64,000 nt of DNA. Source: Geodermatophilus telluris. Its GTDB lineage: Bacteria > Actinomycetota > Actinomycetes > Mycobacteriales > Geodermatophilaceae. Every line of letters starts with the position of its first letter. Position 1 is the first letter of the stretch. Location of the stretch: assembly GCF_900102745.1 (NCBI RefSeq), contig NZ_FMZF01000004.1:481569-545568 (forward strand), given 5' to 3'. The notes below the pieces were generated by a model. The model saw nothing but the letters and a program-made list of their open reading frames with translations. It was not told the DNA's origin and did no database searches. The translations under genes were made by a program, and so were the position numbers. Below, piece by piece: positions 1 to 11,773 of the stretch.

Positions 1-2039
<2,039 letters not shown>

Positions 2040-2050
2040 GGCCCGACACG

Positions 2051-2089
2051 ACGGAGCCCGGCCGGACGTGGTGTCCGGCCGGGCTCCGT
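2051..2089. terminator. Bidirectional intrinsic terminator between pepN and DUF5130 gene
   Basis: A perfect 17-bp GC-rich stem (2051-2067 with 2073-2089) with a 5-base loop lies between two convergent stops. There is no U-tract, which is common for actinobacterial terminators. Confidence 0.8.
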
Positions 2090-2109
2090 GGCGTCGTGGG
2101 GCGGTGCTC

Positions 2110-2565
2110 CTAGTGGTGGTCGCGGGCCAGGCGGGGGTGGCCGGCCTGGTCGGAGAGCTGGCGCAGGCCGTTGACGACGCCGCCCACGAGGTCGCCGGCG
2201 GCGAAGGAGTTCGTCATCGACAGCACGGCCAGCGCGCACGCCCGGTCGGGGAGCCGGCGGGCGGCCGAGGGGCCGGTCACCACCTCGACGACCCGCTGCC
2301 CGGGCGAGACGGCGAGCAGCACCGAGTTGGCCGGGTCGCCCCCGCGGGCGTGCAGCTCCTCGGCGCGCAGCCGGGTCTGCTTGCCGAGGTCGCCGATGTA
2401 GAGCGTGAAGCGCAGGCCGGTCTCGCGCGAGGACATCGTGAGCGCCTCGTCGAGCCGGGCCAGCTCCCGGTAGCTGAAGACGGTGTCGTAACCCTCGTCG
2501 GCACGGTTCGGCGCGGTGTCCACCGTCCCCGTGTCGTGGGGATCGGCGTGCAGGACGCGGGTCAT
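2110..2565 (-). CDS. DUF5130 family protein
   Basis: A 151-residue soluble protein resembling the actinobacterial DUF5130 family (M. tuberculosis Rv2468c type), which is recurrently found next to pepN. The middle part holds a phosphatase-like TPM-type pattern: FTLYIGDL, a run around LRAEELHA, then VLLAVSPGQRVVEVVTG. No signal peptide or transmembrane helix is visible. The ATG start at 2565 is preceded by a GGAGG-like sequence. It lies 51 bp downstream of the CtaJ-like gene on the same strand and probably shares its transcript. Biochemical role unknown. Confidence 0.8.
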   Translation of the reverse strand: MTRVLHADPHDTGTVDTAPNRADEGYDTVFSYRELARLDEALTMSSRETGLRFTLYIGDLGKQTRLRAEELHARGGDPANSVLLAVSPGQRVVEVVTGPSAARRLPDRACALAVLSMTNSFAAGDLVGGVVNGLRQLSDQAGHPRLARDHH

Positions 2566-2616
2566 CGCCGGCCTCCGGGAGCGGTCGCGAGGTGGGTGGG
2601 GGTCGGGCCGGTCATG

Positions 2617-2979
2617 TCACCAGGTCCCGCGGGCGCCGCCGAGCGGGCCGACGGTCGCGGGGGTCGGCGCGCCGGCCGAGAGGGCGGTGGCGCCGTGCCC
2701 GCCGTGCGCCGGGCCCACGCCGTCGCCGGAGCCGAGGGCCGCCGGCTCGCCGTACAGCGAGGAACCGACCGCCTGGGTGTCCCCCTCCCCGGCGGCGTGC
2801 GTCGGCGCGCCCTGGGGCTGCGGCTCGTACCAGACCGGCTCGTGGTCCCAGGACTGGCCGGGCTTGTACTGCACGCCCTGCCGCTTGCGCCCGCCGGGCA
2901 GGTAGGTCAGCGCCCACAGCAGGAGGTAGACGGACAGCGGCGCGACGAGGAAGACGAGCAGGGTCTCGACGACGGTCAC
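2617..2979 (-). CDS. ctaJ: CtaJ-like small membrane subunit of cytochrome aa3 oxidase
   Basis: A 120-residue protein with one N-terminal transmembrane helix (about residues 5-28), a basic patch GGRKRQG, a YKPGQSWDHEPVWYEP motif, and a Gly/Ala-rich disordered tail. The short helix plus Y-x-P-G-x-x-W/F-x-x-x-PVW signature matches the accessory subunit CtaJ of the mycobacterial bcc-aa3 supercomplex. In mycobacteria that gene also lies away from the other oxidase genes and near pepN. I infer the same role here; the tail is longer and of low complexity. An alternative is an unrelated single-pass protein. Confidence 0.6.
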   Translation of the reverse strand: MTVVETLLVFLVAPLSVYLLLWALTYLPGGRKRQGVQYKPGQSWDHEPVWYEPQPQGAPTHAAGEGDTQAVGSSLYGEPAALGSGDGVGPAHGGHGATALSAGAPTPATVGPLGGARGTW

Positions 2980-3059
2980 CCCGACAACCTACCCAACCGG
3001 GATCGCCGTCCACCGCTGCGCGTCCCACTCCGCCGGGGGTGCGTCGCGGCACCGGGCCG

Positions 3060-3129
3060 GGCCTCTCCGGACCGGTCCGGGGAGGCCCGTGGAGCCGGGC
3101 GGCCGGGTGCCGTCGCCCCGGCCGCCCGG
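3060..3129 (-). terminator. Tandem hairpins after the secreted-protein gene
   Basis: Two hairpins: a perfect 13-bp stem (3095-3107 with 3117-3129) starting 3 bases beyond the stop of the minus-strand gene, and a second 12-bp stem with one wobble pair (3060-3071 with 3076-3087). Confidence 0.7.
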
Positions 3130-3132
3130 GAG

Positions 3133-3744
3133 TCACCCGCCGGTCGGCGTCCGGTAGACGTCGACGGAGGAACCACGGCTCATCGTCCCGCTGCCCACCC
3201 CGGTCAGCTCCCCGAGCCGCAGCTCCACGTCGGCGCTGCGGGTGACGTCGCGCCGCACCGAGTTCAGGCACGGGGTGCTGCCGTCACCGCACTGCTCGCC
3301 GTGGGAGACGTCGCGGACCGGCGCGCCGGTGCTGGTGACGGTGAGCGAGACCGTCACCTCGGTGTGCCCGGAGACGCCGAGGGCACGGGAGGACAGGACC
3401 ATCGGCACGTCGGTCACCGACGCCTGCTGCAGTCGGGAGTCGAACGACACCTGCTCGCCGGTCAGGGCGACCGAGCCGTAGGCGGACGCACAGGACCAGC
3501 CGGTGCACGGCGTCTGGAGGCTGACGAACAGGGAGCCCTGCCACTCGTCGCTCTCCGAGGCGCGGTACCGGCTGACGGAGACGTCGGCGACCCGCCCGTC
3601 GGGGAGCGGGACCTGGGCCCAGGCGCTGTCGCTGCTGAAGCGGGTCTCGGTGACCGGCGGGTCGGACGGGGCGGCCGACGCGGCGGTGGGCACGGTCAGC
3701 ACGGTCAGGGCGAGCAGGGCGGCGGGCAGCAGGCGACGGCGCAC
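3133..3744 (-). CDS. Secreted protein of unknown function
   Basis: About 203 residues. The GTG at 3744 was chosen because GGAGGA lies 4 bases upstream and the product then begins with a textbook signal peptide: VRRRLLP, a hydrophobic core, cleavage after ASA. The mature part is rich in Ser, Thr and Val with predicted beta character and four cysteines (in CTGWSC and CGDGSTPC), likely two disulfides. No family recognised. The frame stays open upstream to 3849, but that extension lacks a ribosome site. It is alone on its transcript and ends at strong hairpins. Confidence 0.75.
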   Translation of the reverse strand: MRRRLLPAALLALTVLTVPTAASAAPSDPPVTETRFSSDSAWAQVPLPDGRVADVSVSRYRASESDEWQGSLFVSLQTPCTGWSCASAYGSVALTGEQVSFDSRLQQASVTDVPMVLSSRALGVSGHTEVTVSLTVTSTGAPVRDVSHGEQCGDGSTPCLNSVRRDVTRSADVELRLGELTGVGSGTMSRGSSVDVYRTPTGG

Positions 3745-3886
3745 GGGTTCCTCCGGGGTCGGGGCCCGGCGGGTGACGGGCGGCGACACGCTAGCCCCGG
3801 GTTCGCGCCGCCCCGGGAGGTACGTCACATGGCGCGCCGGGCCGGTCACGGGTGGTCAGCCCTCCGGTCGGGGGACGCCGAGGCGG

Positions 3887-3892
3887 TAGACA
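3887..3892 (+). promoter_or_regulatory. -10 element of kynU (leaderless start)
   Basis: TAGACA lies 7 bases before the GTG at 3900, with no ribosome site between, so transcription probably begins at the start codon. Confidence 0.45.
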
Positions 3893-3899
3893 CGGTGCC

Positions 3900-5153
3900 G
3901 TGGACCTGACCCGCGCCGCCGCTGAGGCGCTCGACGCCGCCGACCCGCTGGCCGCCTTCCGCGACCGCTTCGCCGGAACCGAGGACGGGCTGCTGTACCT
4001 CGACGGCAACTCGCTGGGCCGCATGCCGCGGGAGACCCCGGCGGCCCTGGCCCGGGTGGCCGAGCAGGAGTGGGGCCGCGGGCTGGTCGGCTCGTGGGGG
4101 TCGTGGATCGACGTCGGCACCCGGGTCGGCGACGTCATCGGCACCGGCGTCCTGGGGGCGCGCCCGGGCGAGGTGCTGCTGTCGGACTCCACCACCGTCG
4201 ACCTCTACAAGCTGCTGGTGGCCGCCGCGGACGCCCGGCCGGACCGCGACGTGCTGGTCTGCTGCGCCGACGACTTCCCCACCGACCGCTACGTCGTCTC
4301 CGGGGTGGCGCAGGCGCGCGGGATGACCGTGCGGGAGGTGCCGGCCGACGTCGACGAGGGCCTGGACCCCGCGGTGCTGGCCGCCGCGCTGGACGAGCGG
4401 GTCGCCGTCGTCGTCCTCTCGGCGGTGGCCTACCGCTCCGGCGCGCTGGCCGACGTCGCCGCCGTGACGTCGGCCGCGCGGGAGGCCGGGGCGCTGGTGG
4501 TGTGGGACCTCTCGCACGCCGCCGGCGCCGTGGAGGTGGATCTGGCCGCGCGCGGCGTCGACCTCGCCGTGGGGTGCACGTACAAGTACCTCAACGGCGG
4601 GCCCGGGGCGCCGGCGTTCCTCTACGTGCGGCGGGAGCTGCAGGAGGAGCTGCGCCAGCCGATCTGGGGCTGGTTCGGCCAGCGCGACCAGTTCGCGATG
4701 GGCCCGGCCTACGACCCGGTGCCGGGGATCGGGCGCTTCGGTGTCGGGACGCCGCCGGTGCTGGCCGCCGCCGCGGTGGAGGTCGGCGCGCGGCTGGTGG
4801 CCGAGGCCGGGATCAGGCGGCTGGCGGCCAAGGGGCGGGCGGTGACCGGGCTGCTGGTCGCGCTCGCCGACGCGCACCTGGCGCCGCACGGCGTGGCGCT
4901 GGCCAGCCCCCGCGACCCCGCCCGCCGCGGGTCGCACGTCACGCTGGCGCACCCAGCCGCATGGCAGCTGACCCAGGCGCTGGTGGACCGCGGCGTCGTC
5001 CCCGACCACCGCACGCCCGACCGGGTGCGCCTGGGCCCGGCGCCGCTGTACACGCGGTACGTCGACGTGTGGGACGCCGTCGACCGGTTCCGCGCCCTGC
5101 TCGAGGACGGCGGCTGGCGCGCCTACCCCGAGGAGCGCAGCCGCGTCACCTGA
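3900..5153 (+). CDS. kynU: Kynureninase
   Basis: A PLP enzyme that cleaves kynurenine or 3-hydroxykynurenine to (hydroxy)anthranilate and alanine in tryptophan catabolism. The 417-residue length is normal. Visible landmarks are LYLDGNSLG near the N-terminus, SDSTTVDLYKL, WDLSHAAGA (PLP aspartate) and the Schiff-base lysine in GCTYKYLNGGPG. The C-terminal substrate segment includes RLGPAPLYTRYVD. The GTG at 3900 is favoured over the in-frame GTG at 3852 because family homology begins here and a -10 hexamer sits 7 bases upstream. No other kynurenine-pathway gene is adjacent. Confidence 0.93.
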   Translation: MDLTRAAAEALDAADPLAAFRDRFAGTEDGLLYLDGNSLGRMPRETPAALARVAEQEWGRGLVGSWGSWIDVGTRVGDVIGTGVLGARPGEVLLSDSTTVDLYKLLVAAADARPDRDVLVCCADDFPTDRYVVSGVAQARGMTVREVPADVDEGLDPAVLAAALDERVAVVVLSAVAYRSGALADVAAVTSAAREAGALVVWDLSHAAGAVEVDLAARGVDLAVGCTYKYLNGGPGAPAFLYVRRELQEELRQPIWGWFGQRDQFAMGPAYDPVPGIGRFGVGTPPVLAAAAVEVGARLVAEAGIRRLAAKGRAVTGLLVALADAHLAPHGVALASPRDPARRGSHVTLAHPAAWQLTQALVDRGVVPDHRTPDRVRLGPAPLYTRYVDVWDAVDRFRALLEDGGWRAYPEERSRVT

Positions 5154-5163
5154 TCCCCAGGCG

Positions 5164-6027
5164 TCAGTCGACCTCGGGCGGGACGCCGATCGGGTTGCGG
5201 TCGGGGAACAGCCCGGCCGTGACGACGGCGCGGCGCACGGGCACGAGCAGCTCGGCGAGCCGGTCGCAGCGCGGGTCGCCGAGTGCCCGCCACGGCGCCA
5301 GGGCGAGGCGGTCGGTGTCGGCCTCGATCGCGGTGACCATCGCCAGGCCCTCCGCCGACAGCCCGTCCCCGTCGAGCCAGCCGCGCCCGGCCAGCTCGTC
5401 GCGGGCGGCCGACCAGGCGTCGTCGTCCCAGCCGCGCGCCTTCTGCAGCCACTCGCGGTCCACCCGGCCCGCGGCGGCCACCAGCACGTGGGCGCCGACG
5501 CCGGAGACCTCCCGGCCGACCAGCGCCACGGTGTGCCCGTCGCCGCGGTGCTCGCGCAGGGTGGTGAGCGACTGCCACAGCGACAGGTGGGGCTCGTCGG
5601 GCGCGACTACCGCCGCGTTCGCCGCGGCCAGCGGCCGGCCGGGCAGGTCGACCGCCTCGGCGGCGGTGCGGGCCAGCGCGGCGGCCTCCGCCGCCTCGGC
5701 CGAGGCCGCCCACTCCCCCAGCACCCGGCGCACCGTGGCGTCGACGCCGGCCAGCCGGGCCGCCAGCGCCTCCGCGGGCGTCACCGCCGACCAGACCGCG
5801 GGCACGCGGCGGGCGACGAAGGAGGGCGCGAAGTTGACGAAGGTCGCCGTCACGACCTCCGGCCCCACCGGCCCGAGCGGCGCGGCGCGCATCGCGAAGT
5901 AGGCCGACCAGAAGCCGGTCAGCCCGGCCGCCTCCGCCGCGGCCCGCGACTCCTCGGCGAAGTACGTGACCGCGTGGTAGGGCTCGGCCAGTGCCCACAG
6001 CCGGCGCGCCGTGCCTGCCGACGTCAT
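5164..6027 (-). CDS. SCO6745-like protein (helical HTH-type family)
   Basis: A 287-residue, Ala-rich, mostly helical protein matching the actinobacterial SCO6745 family, in which an N-terminal helical half is followed by a winged-helix-like half. Typical elements are RRLWALAEPYHAVTYFAEE, the central DEPHLSLWQSLTTLREHRGDGH, and LAGRGWLDGDGLSAEGLAM, which looks like a wing hairpin. Ligand and DNA target are unknown. ATG 6027 follows GAGGGAGGA. It lies 13 bp after the HNH gene on the same strand and is probably cotranscribed; it converges on kynU with only 10 bp between stops. Confidence 0.8.
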   Translation of the reverse strand: MTSAGTARRLWALAEPYHAVTYFAEESRAAAEAAGLTGFWSAYFAMRAAPLGPVGPEVVTATFVNFAPSFVARRVPAVWSAVTPAEALAARLAGVDATVRRVLGEWAASAEAAEAAALARTAAEAVDLPGRPLAAANAAVVAPDEPHLSLWQSLTTLREHRGDGHTVALVGREVSGVGAHVLVAAAGRVDREWLQKARGWDDDAWSAARDELAGRGWLDGDGLSAEGLAMVTAIEADTDRLALAPWRALGDPRCDRLAELLVPVRRAVVTAGLFPDRNPIGVPPEVD

Positions 6028-6040
6028 GCGCGGTCCTCCC

Positions 6041-6649
6041 TCACGCGGAGACGCTCTCGGGGACGCCGAGCCACTCGCGCCAGCGCGGGTCGACCGTGCG
6101 GGCGCCCAGCAGCCGCCAGGCCGCGCCGCTCGGCGTGCGCGGCGGGTTGGGCAGCTTCCAGCCCAGCTCGGCCAGCGACCGGTCGGCCTTGGTGTGGTTG
6201 CAGCGCCGGCAGGCGGCCACCACGTTGTCCCACGTGTGCGTGCCCCCGCGGCTGCGCGGCACCACGTGGTCGATGCTGGTGGCCGAGCTCCCGCAGTAGA
6301 CGCAGGTCTGCCCGTCGCGGGTGAACACCGCGCGGCGCGACAGCGGCACCTGCGCCGGGTAGGGCACCCGGACGTAGCGGGTCAGCCGCACGACCACGGG
6401 GACGGCGAGGCTGACCCGCTCGGCGTGGACGACCTCGGCGGCGTCGTCGACGGGCACCGCCTTCTCGGCCAGGACCAGCACGATCGCGCGGCGGCTGGAG
6501 ACCACGCACAGCGGCTCGTAGGTGGCGTTGAGCAGGAGGGTGGCGGCCGTCGTGCCGGACGAGGGCACGGGCAGCCGGGGGACGGGGACGGGGTCGCGGC
6601 GCGGACCTGGGTGGCCCGCCGGCGACGACCCGGACGCGGAACGCGACAC
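6041..6649 (-). CDS. HNH endonuclease family protein
   Basis: A 202-residue protein. GTG 6649 was chosen because GGAGGT lies 5 bases upstream. An N-terminal domain (LLLNATYEPLCVVSSRRAI) typical of actinobacterial 5-methylcytosine-McrA-like HNH proteins precedes the zinc-bound HNH motif: CVYCG, then IDHVVPRSRGG, then N and CRRCN. It resembles Rv2469c of M. tuberculosis, which also neighbours glbO. Substrate unknown; not associated here with a methylase or mobile element, so it is probably housekeeping DNA metabolism rather than a homing enzyme. Divergent from the oligopeptidase gene. Confidence 0.88.
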   Translation of the reverse strand: MSRSASGSSPAGHPGPRRDPVPVPRLPVPSSGTTAATLLLNATYEPLCVVSSRRAIVLVLAEKAVPVDDAAEVVHAERVSLAVPVVVRLTRYVRVPYPAQVPLSRRAVFTRDGQTCVYCGSSATSIDHVVPRSRGGTHTWDNVVAACRRCNHTKADRSLAELGWKLPNPPRTPSGAAWRLLGARTVDPRWREWLGVPESVSA

Positions 6650-6754
6650 GGAGCACCTCCGGAGGCCCCGGACCGCCGTACCGGGGCGGCCCGCGGGCAA
6701 GCCCATAGTGCCCTGACCAGGCCCGGTGGCGCGCGGGGGAGCCACCGGCCGCCG

Positions 6755-6760
6755 TACGGT
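6755..6760 (+). promoter_or_regulatory. -10 element of the prolyl oligopeptidase gene
   Basis: TACGGT lies 7 bases before GTG 6768, consistent with a leaderless transcript. Confidence 0.4.
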
Positions 6761-6767
6761 GCTGGGG

Positions 6768-8900
6768 GTGCGATACCCCGACGTGCGCTCTCCCGACGCC
6801 GAGAGGCTCGACCTGGTCGAGGACCTGCACGGCCACCGCGTGGCCGACCCCTACCGCTGGCTCGAGGACCCCGACGACCCGCGCACGCGGGAGTGGACGG
6901 CGGCCCAGGACGCGCTGGCCGCCGATGTCCTCGGCGCGCTGCCGGCCCGCGCCGGCTTCGCCGCCCGCCTGGAGCAGCTCGTGCACGCCGGCGCGGTCGG
7001 CGTCCCGGTGCACCGCGGCGGCCGGGCCTTCTCCACCCGCCGCGACCCCGGCCAGGAGCACGCGGTGCTGCGGGTCCGCGAGCCCGACGGCACCGTGCGC
7101 GTGCTGGTCGACCCGATGGCGGTCGACCCGTCGGGGACGACGACGCTCGACGCCTGGGCGCCGTCGTGGGAGGGCGACCGGCTGGCCTACCAGCTCTCCA
7201 CCGGCGGCGACGAGGAGTCGCGGCTGCACGTCCTCGACGTCGCCACCGGTGAGGCGCTCGACGGGCCGGTCGACCGCTGCCGCTACTCCCCCGTCGCCTG
7301 GCTGCCCGGCGGTGAGGAGCTGTTCTACGTCCGCCGGCTGGCGCCCGACCAGGTGCCCGCCGGCGAGGAGCAGTTCCACCGCCGCGTGTGGCGCCACCGC
7401 GTCGGCGCCGACCCCGACGGCGACGTCCTGGTGCACGGCGAGGGGCTGGACCCCACCAACTACTACGGCGTGCGGGTCAGCGCCGACGGCCGCTGGCTGG
7501 TGGTCTCCGCCTCGGCCGGCACCGCGCCGCGCGACGACGTCTGGCTGGCCGACCTCGCCGGCGCCGGGACGCTCGAGCCCCTGCAGGTCGGCGTCGACGC
7601 GCAGACCGCCGCCTGGGTGGCCCGCGACGGCCGGCTGTGGCTGATGAGCGACCGCGGCACCCCGCGCTGGCGGCTGGCCGTGGGCGACCCGGCCGACCCC
7701 GCGACCTGGGCGCCGGAGCGCTGGGCCGACGTCGTCCCGGAGTCCGGCGACGGCGTGCTGTCCGACGTCGCGCTGGTCGACGGCGCCGACGGGACGCTGC
7801 AGGTGCTCGCCGTCCACTCCGTCGACGCCACCGACCGGCTCTCGGTGTGGGCCGGGGACGGCTCGGGGCGGCTGGCCGAGGTGACCGGCCTCCCGCCGGG
7901 GAGCGTCTCCGGCGTCAGCGCCCCGCCGGAGGGCGGGACGGCGGCGTGGGTCGGCTTCACCGACTACTCGACCCCGCCGTCGGTGTTGCGCTGGGACGCC
8001 ACCGCCCCGGACACCCTGACGCCCGACGAGCGGGCACCGGTGGCCGGCGAGGTGCCGGAGGTGACCGTCGTCGAGACGCACGCGACCTCGCGCGACGGGA
8101 CGCCGGTGCACCTGTTCGTGCTCTCGGCTGCGTCCTCCCCCACCCGTCCCCCGGACACCCCGCGCCCGGCCGTCCTCTACGGCTACGGCGGGTTCAACGT
8201 GGCGCTCACCCCGGCCTACTCGGCGCAGGCGCTGGCCTGGGTCGCCGCGGGCGGGGTGTGGGCGGTGGCCAACCTGCGCGGCGGCTCCGAGCACGGCGAG
8301 GAGTGGCACCGCGCCGGCATGCGCGAGCGCAAGCAGAACGTGTTCGACGACTTCGCCGCGGCCGGCGAGCACCTGGTCGCCGAGGGCTGGACGACGCACG
8401 CGCAGCTGGCGGTCATGGGCGGGTCCAACGGCGGCCTGCTGGTGGGCGCCACGCTCACCCAGCGGCCCGACCTCGCCGCGGGCGTCGTCTGCAGCGCGCC
8501 GCTGCTGGACATGGTCCGCTACGAGCGCTTCGGCCTGGGCCGGACGTGGAACGACGAGTACGGCACCGCCGACGACCCGGTGGAGCTCGGCTGGCTGCTC
8601 GGCTACTCGCCGTACCACGCGGTCCGGGAGGGCACCGCGTACCCGGCGACGCTGTTCACCACCTTCGAGTCCGACACCCGCGTCGACCCGCTGCACGCCC
8701 GCAAGCTCGCCGCCGCGCTGCAGGCGGCCACCGCGGCCGGCGCGCCGGTGGTGCTGCGCCGGGAGACGTCGGTGGGCCACGGCGCCCGGGCGGTCAGCCG
8801 CACGGTGGGACTGGCCGCCGACCAGCTGGCGTTCCTCGCCGCCGCCACGGGTGTGACCGACTGGGGTGCCGCGGGTCCCGGCGGGGCCGCCGCTCTCTGA
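6768..8900 (+). CDS. Prolyl oligopeptidase family serine peptidase (S9A)
   Basis: 710 residues, the normal length. The N-terminal segment ([13 protein letters not shown]) and the seven-bladed propeller precede the alpha/beta-hydrolase domain. The catalytic serine is in GGSNGG, the aspartate in the [11 protein letters not shown] region, and the histidine in VGHGAR. The motif [14 protein letters not shown] is characteristic of S9A. Cytoplasmic, since no signal peptide is seen. It should cleave short proline-containing peptides. The start at 6768 fits both homology and a -10 hexamer. It is followed within 15 bp by the mscS-like gene. Confidence 0.93.
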   Translation: MRYPDVRSPDAERLDLVEDLHGHRVADPYRWLEDPDDPRTREWTAAQDALAADVLGALPARAGFAARLEQLVHAGAVGVPVHRGGRAFSTRRDPGQEHAVLRVREPDGTVRVLVDPMAVDPSGTTTLDAWAPSWEGDRLAYQLSTGGDEESRLHVLDVATGEALDGPVDRCRYSPVAWLPGGEELFYVRRLAPDQVPAGEEQFHRRVWRHRVGADPDGDVLVHGEGLDPTNYYGVRVSADGRWLVVSASAGTAPRDDVWLADLAGAGTLEPLQVGVDAQTAAWVARDGRLWLMSDRGTPRWRLAVGDPADPATWAPERWADVVPESGDGVLSDVALVDGADGTLQVLAVHSVDATDRLSVWAGDGSGRLAEVTGLPPGSVSGVSAPPEGGTAAWVGFTDYSTPPSVLRWDATAPDTLTPDERAPVAGEVPEVTVVETHATSRDGTPVHLFVLSAASSPTRPPDTPRPAVLYGYGGFNVALTPAYSAQALAWVAAGGVWAVANLRGGSEHGEEWHRAGMRERKQNVFDDFAAAGEHLVAEGWTTHAQLAVMGGSNGGLLVGATLTQRPDLAAGVVCSAPLLDMVRYERFGLGRTWNDEYGTADDPVELGWLLGYSPYHAVREGTAYPATLFTTFESDTRVDPLHARKLAAALQAATAAGAPVVLRRETSVGHGARAVSRTVGLAADQLAFLAAATGVTDWGAAGPGGAAAL

Positions 8901-8914
8901 CACGATGGAGAGTG

Positions 8915-9934
8915 ATGACTGCTCTACCGTCCGTGATGGCTGCCGACAGCGTGCTCGCCGAGACCGTGCCCTCCTGCGTCGAGGACCCGACGACTCTGTG
9001 CGCCCGGGTCTACCAGTGGTCCGGGCTGGACTGGCTGGCGGCGAACGCCGAGGTCCTGATCGAGAAGCCGGCGCGGATCCTGCTGGTGGTGGTGCTCGCC
9101 GCCGTCGTCCGGCTGCTGCTGCACCGGGCGATCCGGCGGCTGACCGACCGCACCGCCACCGGGTCGATGCCGACGATCCTGCGGCCGTGGCGCAACCGCG
9201 TCCGGGCCGCCGACCCCGACGGCGTGGAGAGCATCGCGCAGCGGCGCACGCAGCGCGCCGAGGCGATCGGGTCGGTGCTGCGCAGCATCGCGTCGTTCGT
9301 GGTGCTCGGCATCGCCGTCGTCCTGGTGCTCGGCGAGCTCGGGGTGAACCTGGCGCCGATCATCGCCAGCGCCGGCGTCCTCGGGGTGGCGCTCGGCTTC
9401 GGCGCGCAGAACCTGGTCAAGGACTTCATCGCCGGGATCGGGATCATCCTCGAGGACCAGTACGGCGTCGGGGACGTCGTCGACCTGGGTGAGGCCAGCG
9501 GCACCGTCGAGGCGGTGGGCCTGCGGATCACCCGGCTGCGCGACGTCAACGGCGTGGTCTGGTACGCCCGCAACGGCGAGATCCTCCGCGTGGGCAACAA
9601 GAGCCAGGGCTACGCCCAGGTCGTCATCGACATGCCGGTCGCCCACGACACCGACCTCGAGCGCTGCCGGCGGGCGATGCAGGAGGTCGCCGACGGGATG
9701 TACGCCGAGGACGCGTGGGGAGCGGTGCTGCTGGCCGAGCCCGAGTCCCTCGGCGTCGAGCAGATCACCGCCGAGGGCGTGGTCATGCGGGTGCAGGTGC
9801 GCTCGACCAACGCCGACCAGTGGCGGGTCGCCCGGGAGCTGCGGATGCGCCTCAAGGAGCGCTTCGTCGCCGAGGGCATCCGGACGCCCCCGCCGCTGCT
9901 CGGCGCGTCGGCCACCGGGGCCGGCGCGCGGTGA
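8915..9934 (+). CDS. Small-conductance mechanosensitive channel (MscS family)
   Basis: 339 residues. The N-terminus is periplasmic/soluble with one hydrophobic helix around [18 protein letters not shown] cytoplasmic linker follows, then TM helices ending in the pore helix [17 protein letters not shown], the MscS hallmark. The beta domain has [14 protein letters not shown] and YARNGEI, and a C-terminal alpha/beta domain follows. It releases solutes on hypo-osmotic shock. GTG 8912 directly before the ATG is an alternative start. Its stop overlaps the MFS start by 4 bp, so the two are translationally coupled. Confidence 0.92.
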   Translation: MTALPSVMAADSVLAETVPSCVEDPTTLCARVYQWSGLDWLAANAEVLIEKPARILLVVVLAAVVRLLLHRAIRRLTDRTATGSMPTILRPWRNRVRAADPDGVESIAQRRTQRAEAIGSVLRSIASFVVLGIAVVLVLGELGVNLAPIIASAGVLGVALGFGAQNLVKDFIAGIGIILEDQYGVGDVVDLGEASGTVEAVGLRITRLRDVNGVVWYARNGEILRVGNKSQGYAQVVIDMPVAHDTDLERCRRAMQEVADGMYAEDAWGAVLLAEPESLGVEQITAEGVVMRVQVRSTNADQWRVARELRMRLKERFVAEGIRTPPPLLGASATGAGAR

Positions 9935-11226
9935 GCGAGGACGCGCCACCGGGCGGACCCGGGCGGCCGGCGACCTTCCGGGAGGTCTTCGCCGTCCGCG
10001 AGTTCCGGCCGCTGTTCGGCACCTACACGCTGTCGACGATCGGCGACGAGCTCGCCCGCGTGGCGCTGACCGTCCTGGTCTACCAGCGCACGGAGTCGCC
10101 GCTGCTGTCGGCGCTGACCTTCGCGCTGAGCTTCCTGCCGTGGGCGGTCGGCGGCCCGCTGCTGGCCACCGTCGCCGACCGCTTCCCCCGGCACCGGGTG
10201 CTCATCGCCAGCGACGTCGCCCGCGGCGTGCTGGTCGCCGGCATGGCCGTGCCCGGCACGCCGCTGCCGGTGCTGCTGGTCCTGCTGCTGCTGGTCTCCC
10301 TGCTCGCGCCGCCGTTCGAGTCGGCCCGCTCGGCGCTCATGGCCGACGTCCTCGAGGGCGAGCGGTACGCGGTGGCGACGTCGCTGACCAACGTGAGCCT
10401 GCAGGTGGCGCAGGTGGTCGGCTTCGTGCTCGCCGGCGGCCTGGTGACCGTCCTCAGCCCGTCGGTCGTGCTGCTGGCCGACGCGGCCACGTTCGTCGTC
10501 TCCGCCGTCTGGCTGGCCGCCACGCTCGAGCGCCGGCCGGCACCGGCCGGGGAGGCGACGGAGCCCTCGTCGGTGTGGCAGGACACCGCCGACGGCCTGC
10601 GCCTGATCGGCCGCAACCCGCGCCTGCTGGCGATCATCGCGCTGCTGTGGACCGGCACGATGTTCGCCAACGCCGCCGAGGGCATCGCCGTCCCGCTCAC
10701 CGACTCCCTGGGCGAGGGGCCGGCCCAGCTGGGCGTGCTGCTGGCGGCCAACCCGCTCGGCGTCACCATCGGCGGGCTGGTGGTCGCCCGCGTGCTGGGG
10801 ACGGCGCGCAGCGAGCGGCTGATGCCGGTGCTGGTGGCGCTGTCGCTGGCGCCCCTGCTGCTGGCCGGCCTGGTCGCCGTCGCCGCCGGGCCGAGCCGGG
10901 GCGCCTACGCGCTCGTCGTCGCGCTGCTGTTCGTGGCGGGGCTCGGCGCCTCGTGGTCGATCCCGCTCAACGTCTCCTTCGTCCAGGCGGTGCCCTCGGC
11001 CTACCGCGGGCGGGCCTTCGGGGTGGCCGTCAGCGGGCTCTACGGCGTCCAGGGCCTCGGTGCCCTGGGCGCGGGCCTGGCCGCCGAGCAGGTGCCGCCG
11101 GGCGCCGTCGTCGCGCTGGCCGGTGGCATCGGCCTGCTCGCCGTGGTCCCGCCGCTGCTCGGCTTCGCCCGCACCCGCCCCGCCGTGGCAGGGGACGGTC
11201 CGGCTGGGGGACCATCGGTGCCATGA
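9931..11226 (+). CDS. MFS transporter (MFS_3/EntS-like exporter)
   Basis: 431 residues, mostly hydrophobic with about 12 helices. The start region [26 protein letters not shown] resembles the enterobactin-exporter/MFS_3 branch. A motif-A-like loop [13 protein letters not shown] lies between TM2 and TM3. Substrate unknown; the branch usually exports drugs, siderophores or sugars. GTG 9931 overlaps the mscS-like stop and ATG 11223 of glbO overlaps its own stop, so three genes form one coupled unit. That arrangement is unusual company for glbO. Confidence 0.85.
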   Translation: MSEDAPPGGPGRPATFREVFAVREFRPLFGTYTLSTIGDELARVALTVLVYQRTESPLLSALTFALSFLPWAVGGPLLATVADRFPRHRVLIASDVARGVLVAGMAVPGTPLPVLLVLLLLVSLLAPPFESARSALMADVLEGERYAVATSLTNVSLQVAQVVGFVLAGGLVTVLSPSVVLLADAATFVVSAVWLAATLERRPAPAGEATEPSSVWQDTADGLRLIGRNPRLLAIIALLWTGTMFANAAEGIAVPLTDSLGEGPAQLGVLLAANPLGVTIGGLVVARVLGTARSERLMPVLVALSLAPLLLAGLVAVAAGPSRGAYALVVALLFVAGLGASWSIPLNVSFVQAVPSAYRGRAFGVAVSGLYGVQGLGALGAGLAAEQVPPGAVVALAGGIGLLAVVPPLLGFARTRPAVAGDGPAGGPSVP

Positions 11227-11621
11227 GCCAGGCGAGCCGGTCCCTGCCCTCGGCACGGACCTTCTACGAGGAGGTCGGCGGTGAGCCGACCTTCCGGCGG
11301 CTGGTCGCCCGGTTCTACGCCGGCGTCCGGTCCGACCCCGTGCTCGCCCCGCTGTACCCCCAGGACGACTGGGAGGGCGCCGAGACCCGGCTGCGCCGGT
11401 TCCTCGAGCAGTACTGGGGCGGGCCCACCACCTACTCGCAGGAGCGCGGGCACCCGCGGCTGCGCATGCGGCACGCGCCGTTCGCCATCGGCGAGGTCGA
11501 GCGGGACGCGTGGCTGCGGCACATGCGCGACGCCGTCGACTCCCTCGGGCTGACCGACGAGCAGGACGCAACGCTGTGGGGGTACATGGAGATGGCCGCC
11601 TTCAGCATGCAGAACCGGTGA
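11223..11621 (+). CDS. glbO: Truncated haemoglobin O (group II)
   Basis: 132 residues, almost collinear with M. tuberculosis trHbO. Conserved blocks are [21 protein letters not shown] (distal tyrosine), [17 protein letters not shown] with the proximal haem histidine, and RDAWLRHM with the G8 tryptophan. It binds O2 and may handle NO, peroxide or respiratory oxygen supply at the membrane. The start codon overlaps the MFS stop (ATGA). Assignment very secure. Confidence 0.96.
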   Translation: MSQASRSLPSARTFYEEVGGEPTFRRLVARFYAGVRSDPVLAPLYPQDDWEGAETRLRRFLEQYWGGPTTYSQERGHPRLRMRHAPFAIGEVERDAWLRHMRDAVDSLGLTDEQDATLWGYMEMAAFSMQNR

Positions 11622-11773
11622 GGGACGGCCCGGCGGTCCGTCGCCGGCCCGACCGCGGAGCCGGCCCGTCCGCCTGCGGGTAGCATCCGTGCCGGAACGG
11701 AGCGTCGCTGGGGGACGCTGACGCACGGCCGGCCGACGCCGTCCGGTGCCCGGTCGGGGAGGTCCGCTCGTCC

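Noticed and set aside
6024..8903. 959-residue minus-strand frame over the oligopeptidase gene
   Set aside because: The plus strand encodes a complete prolyl oligopeptidase; the minus frame has no motifs.
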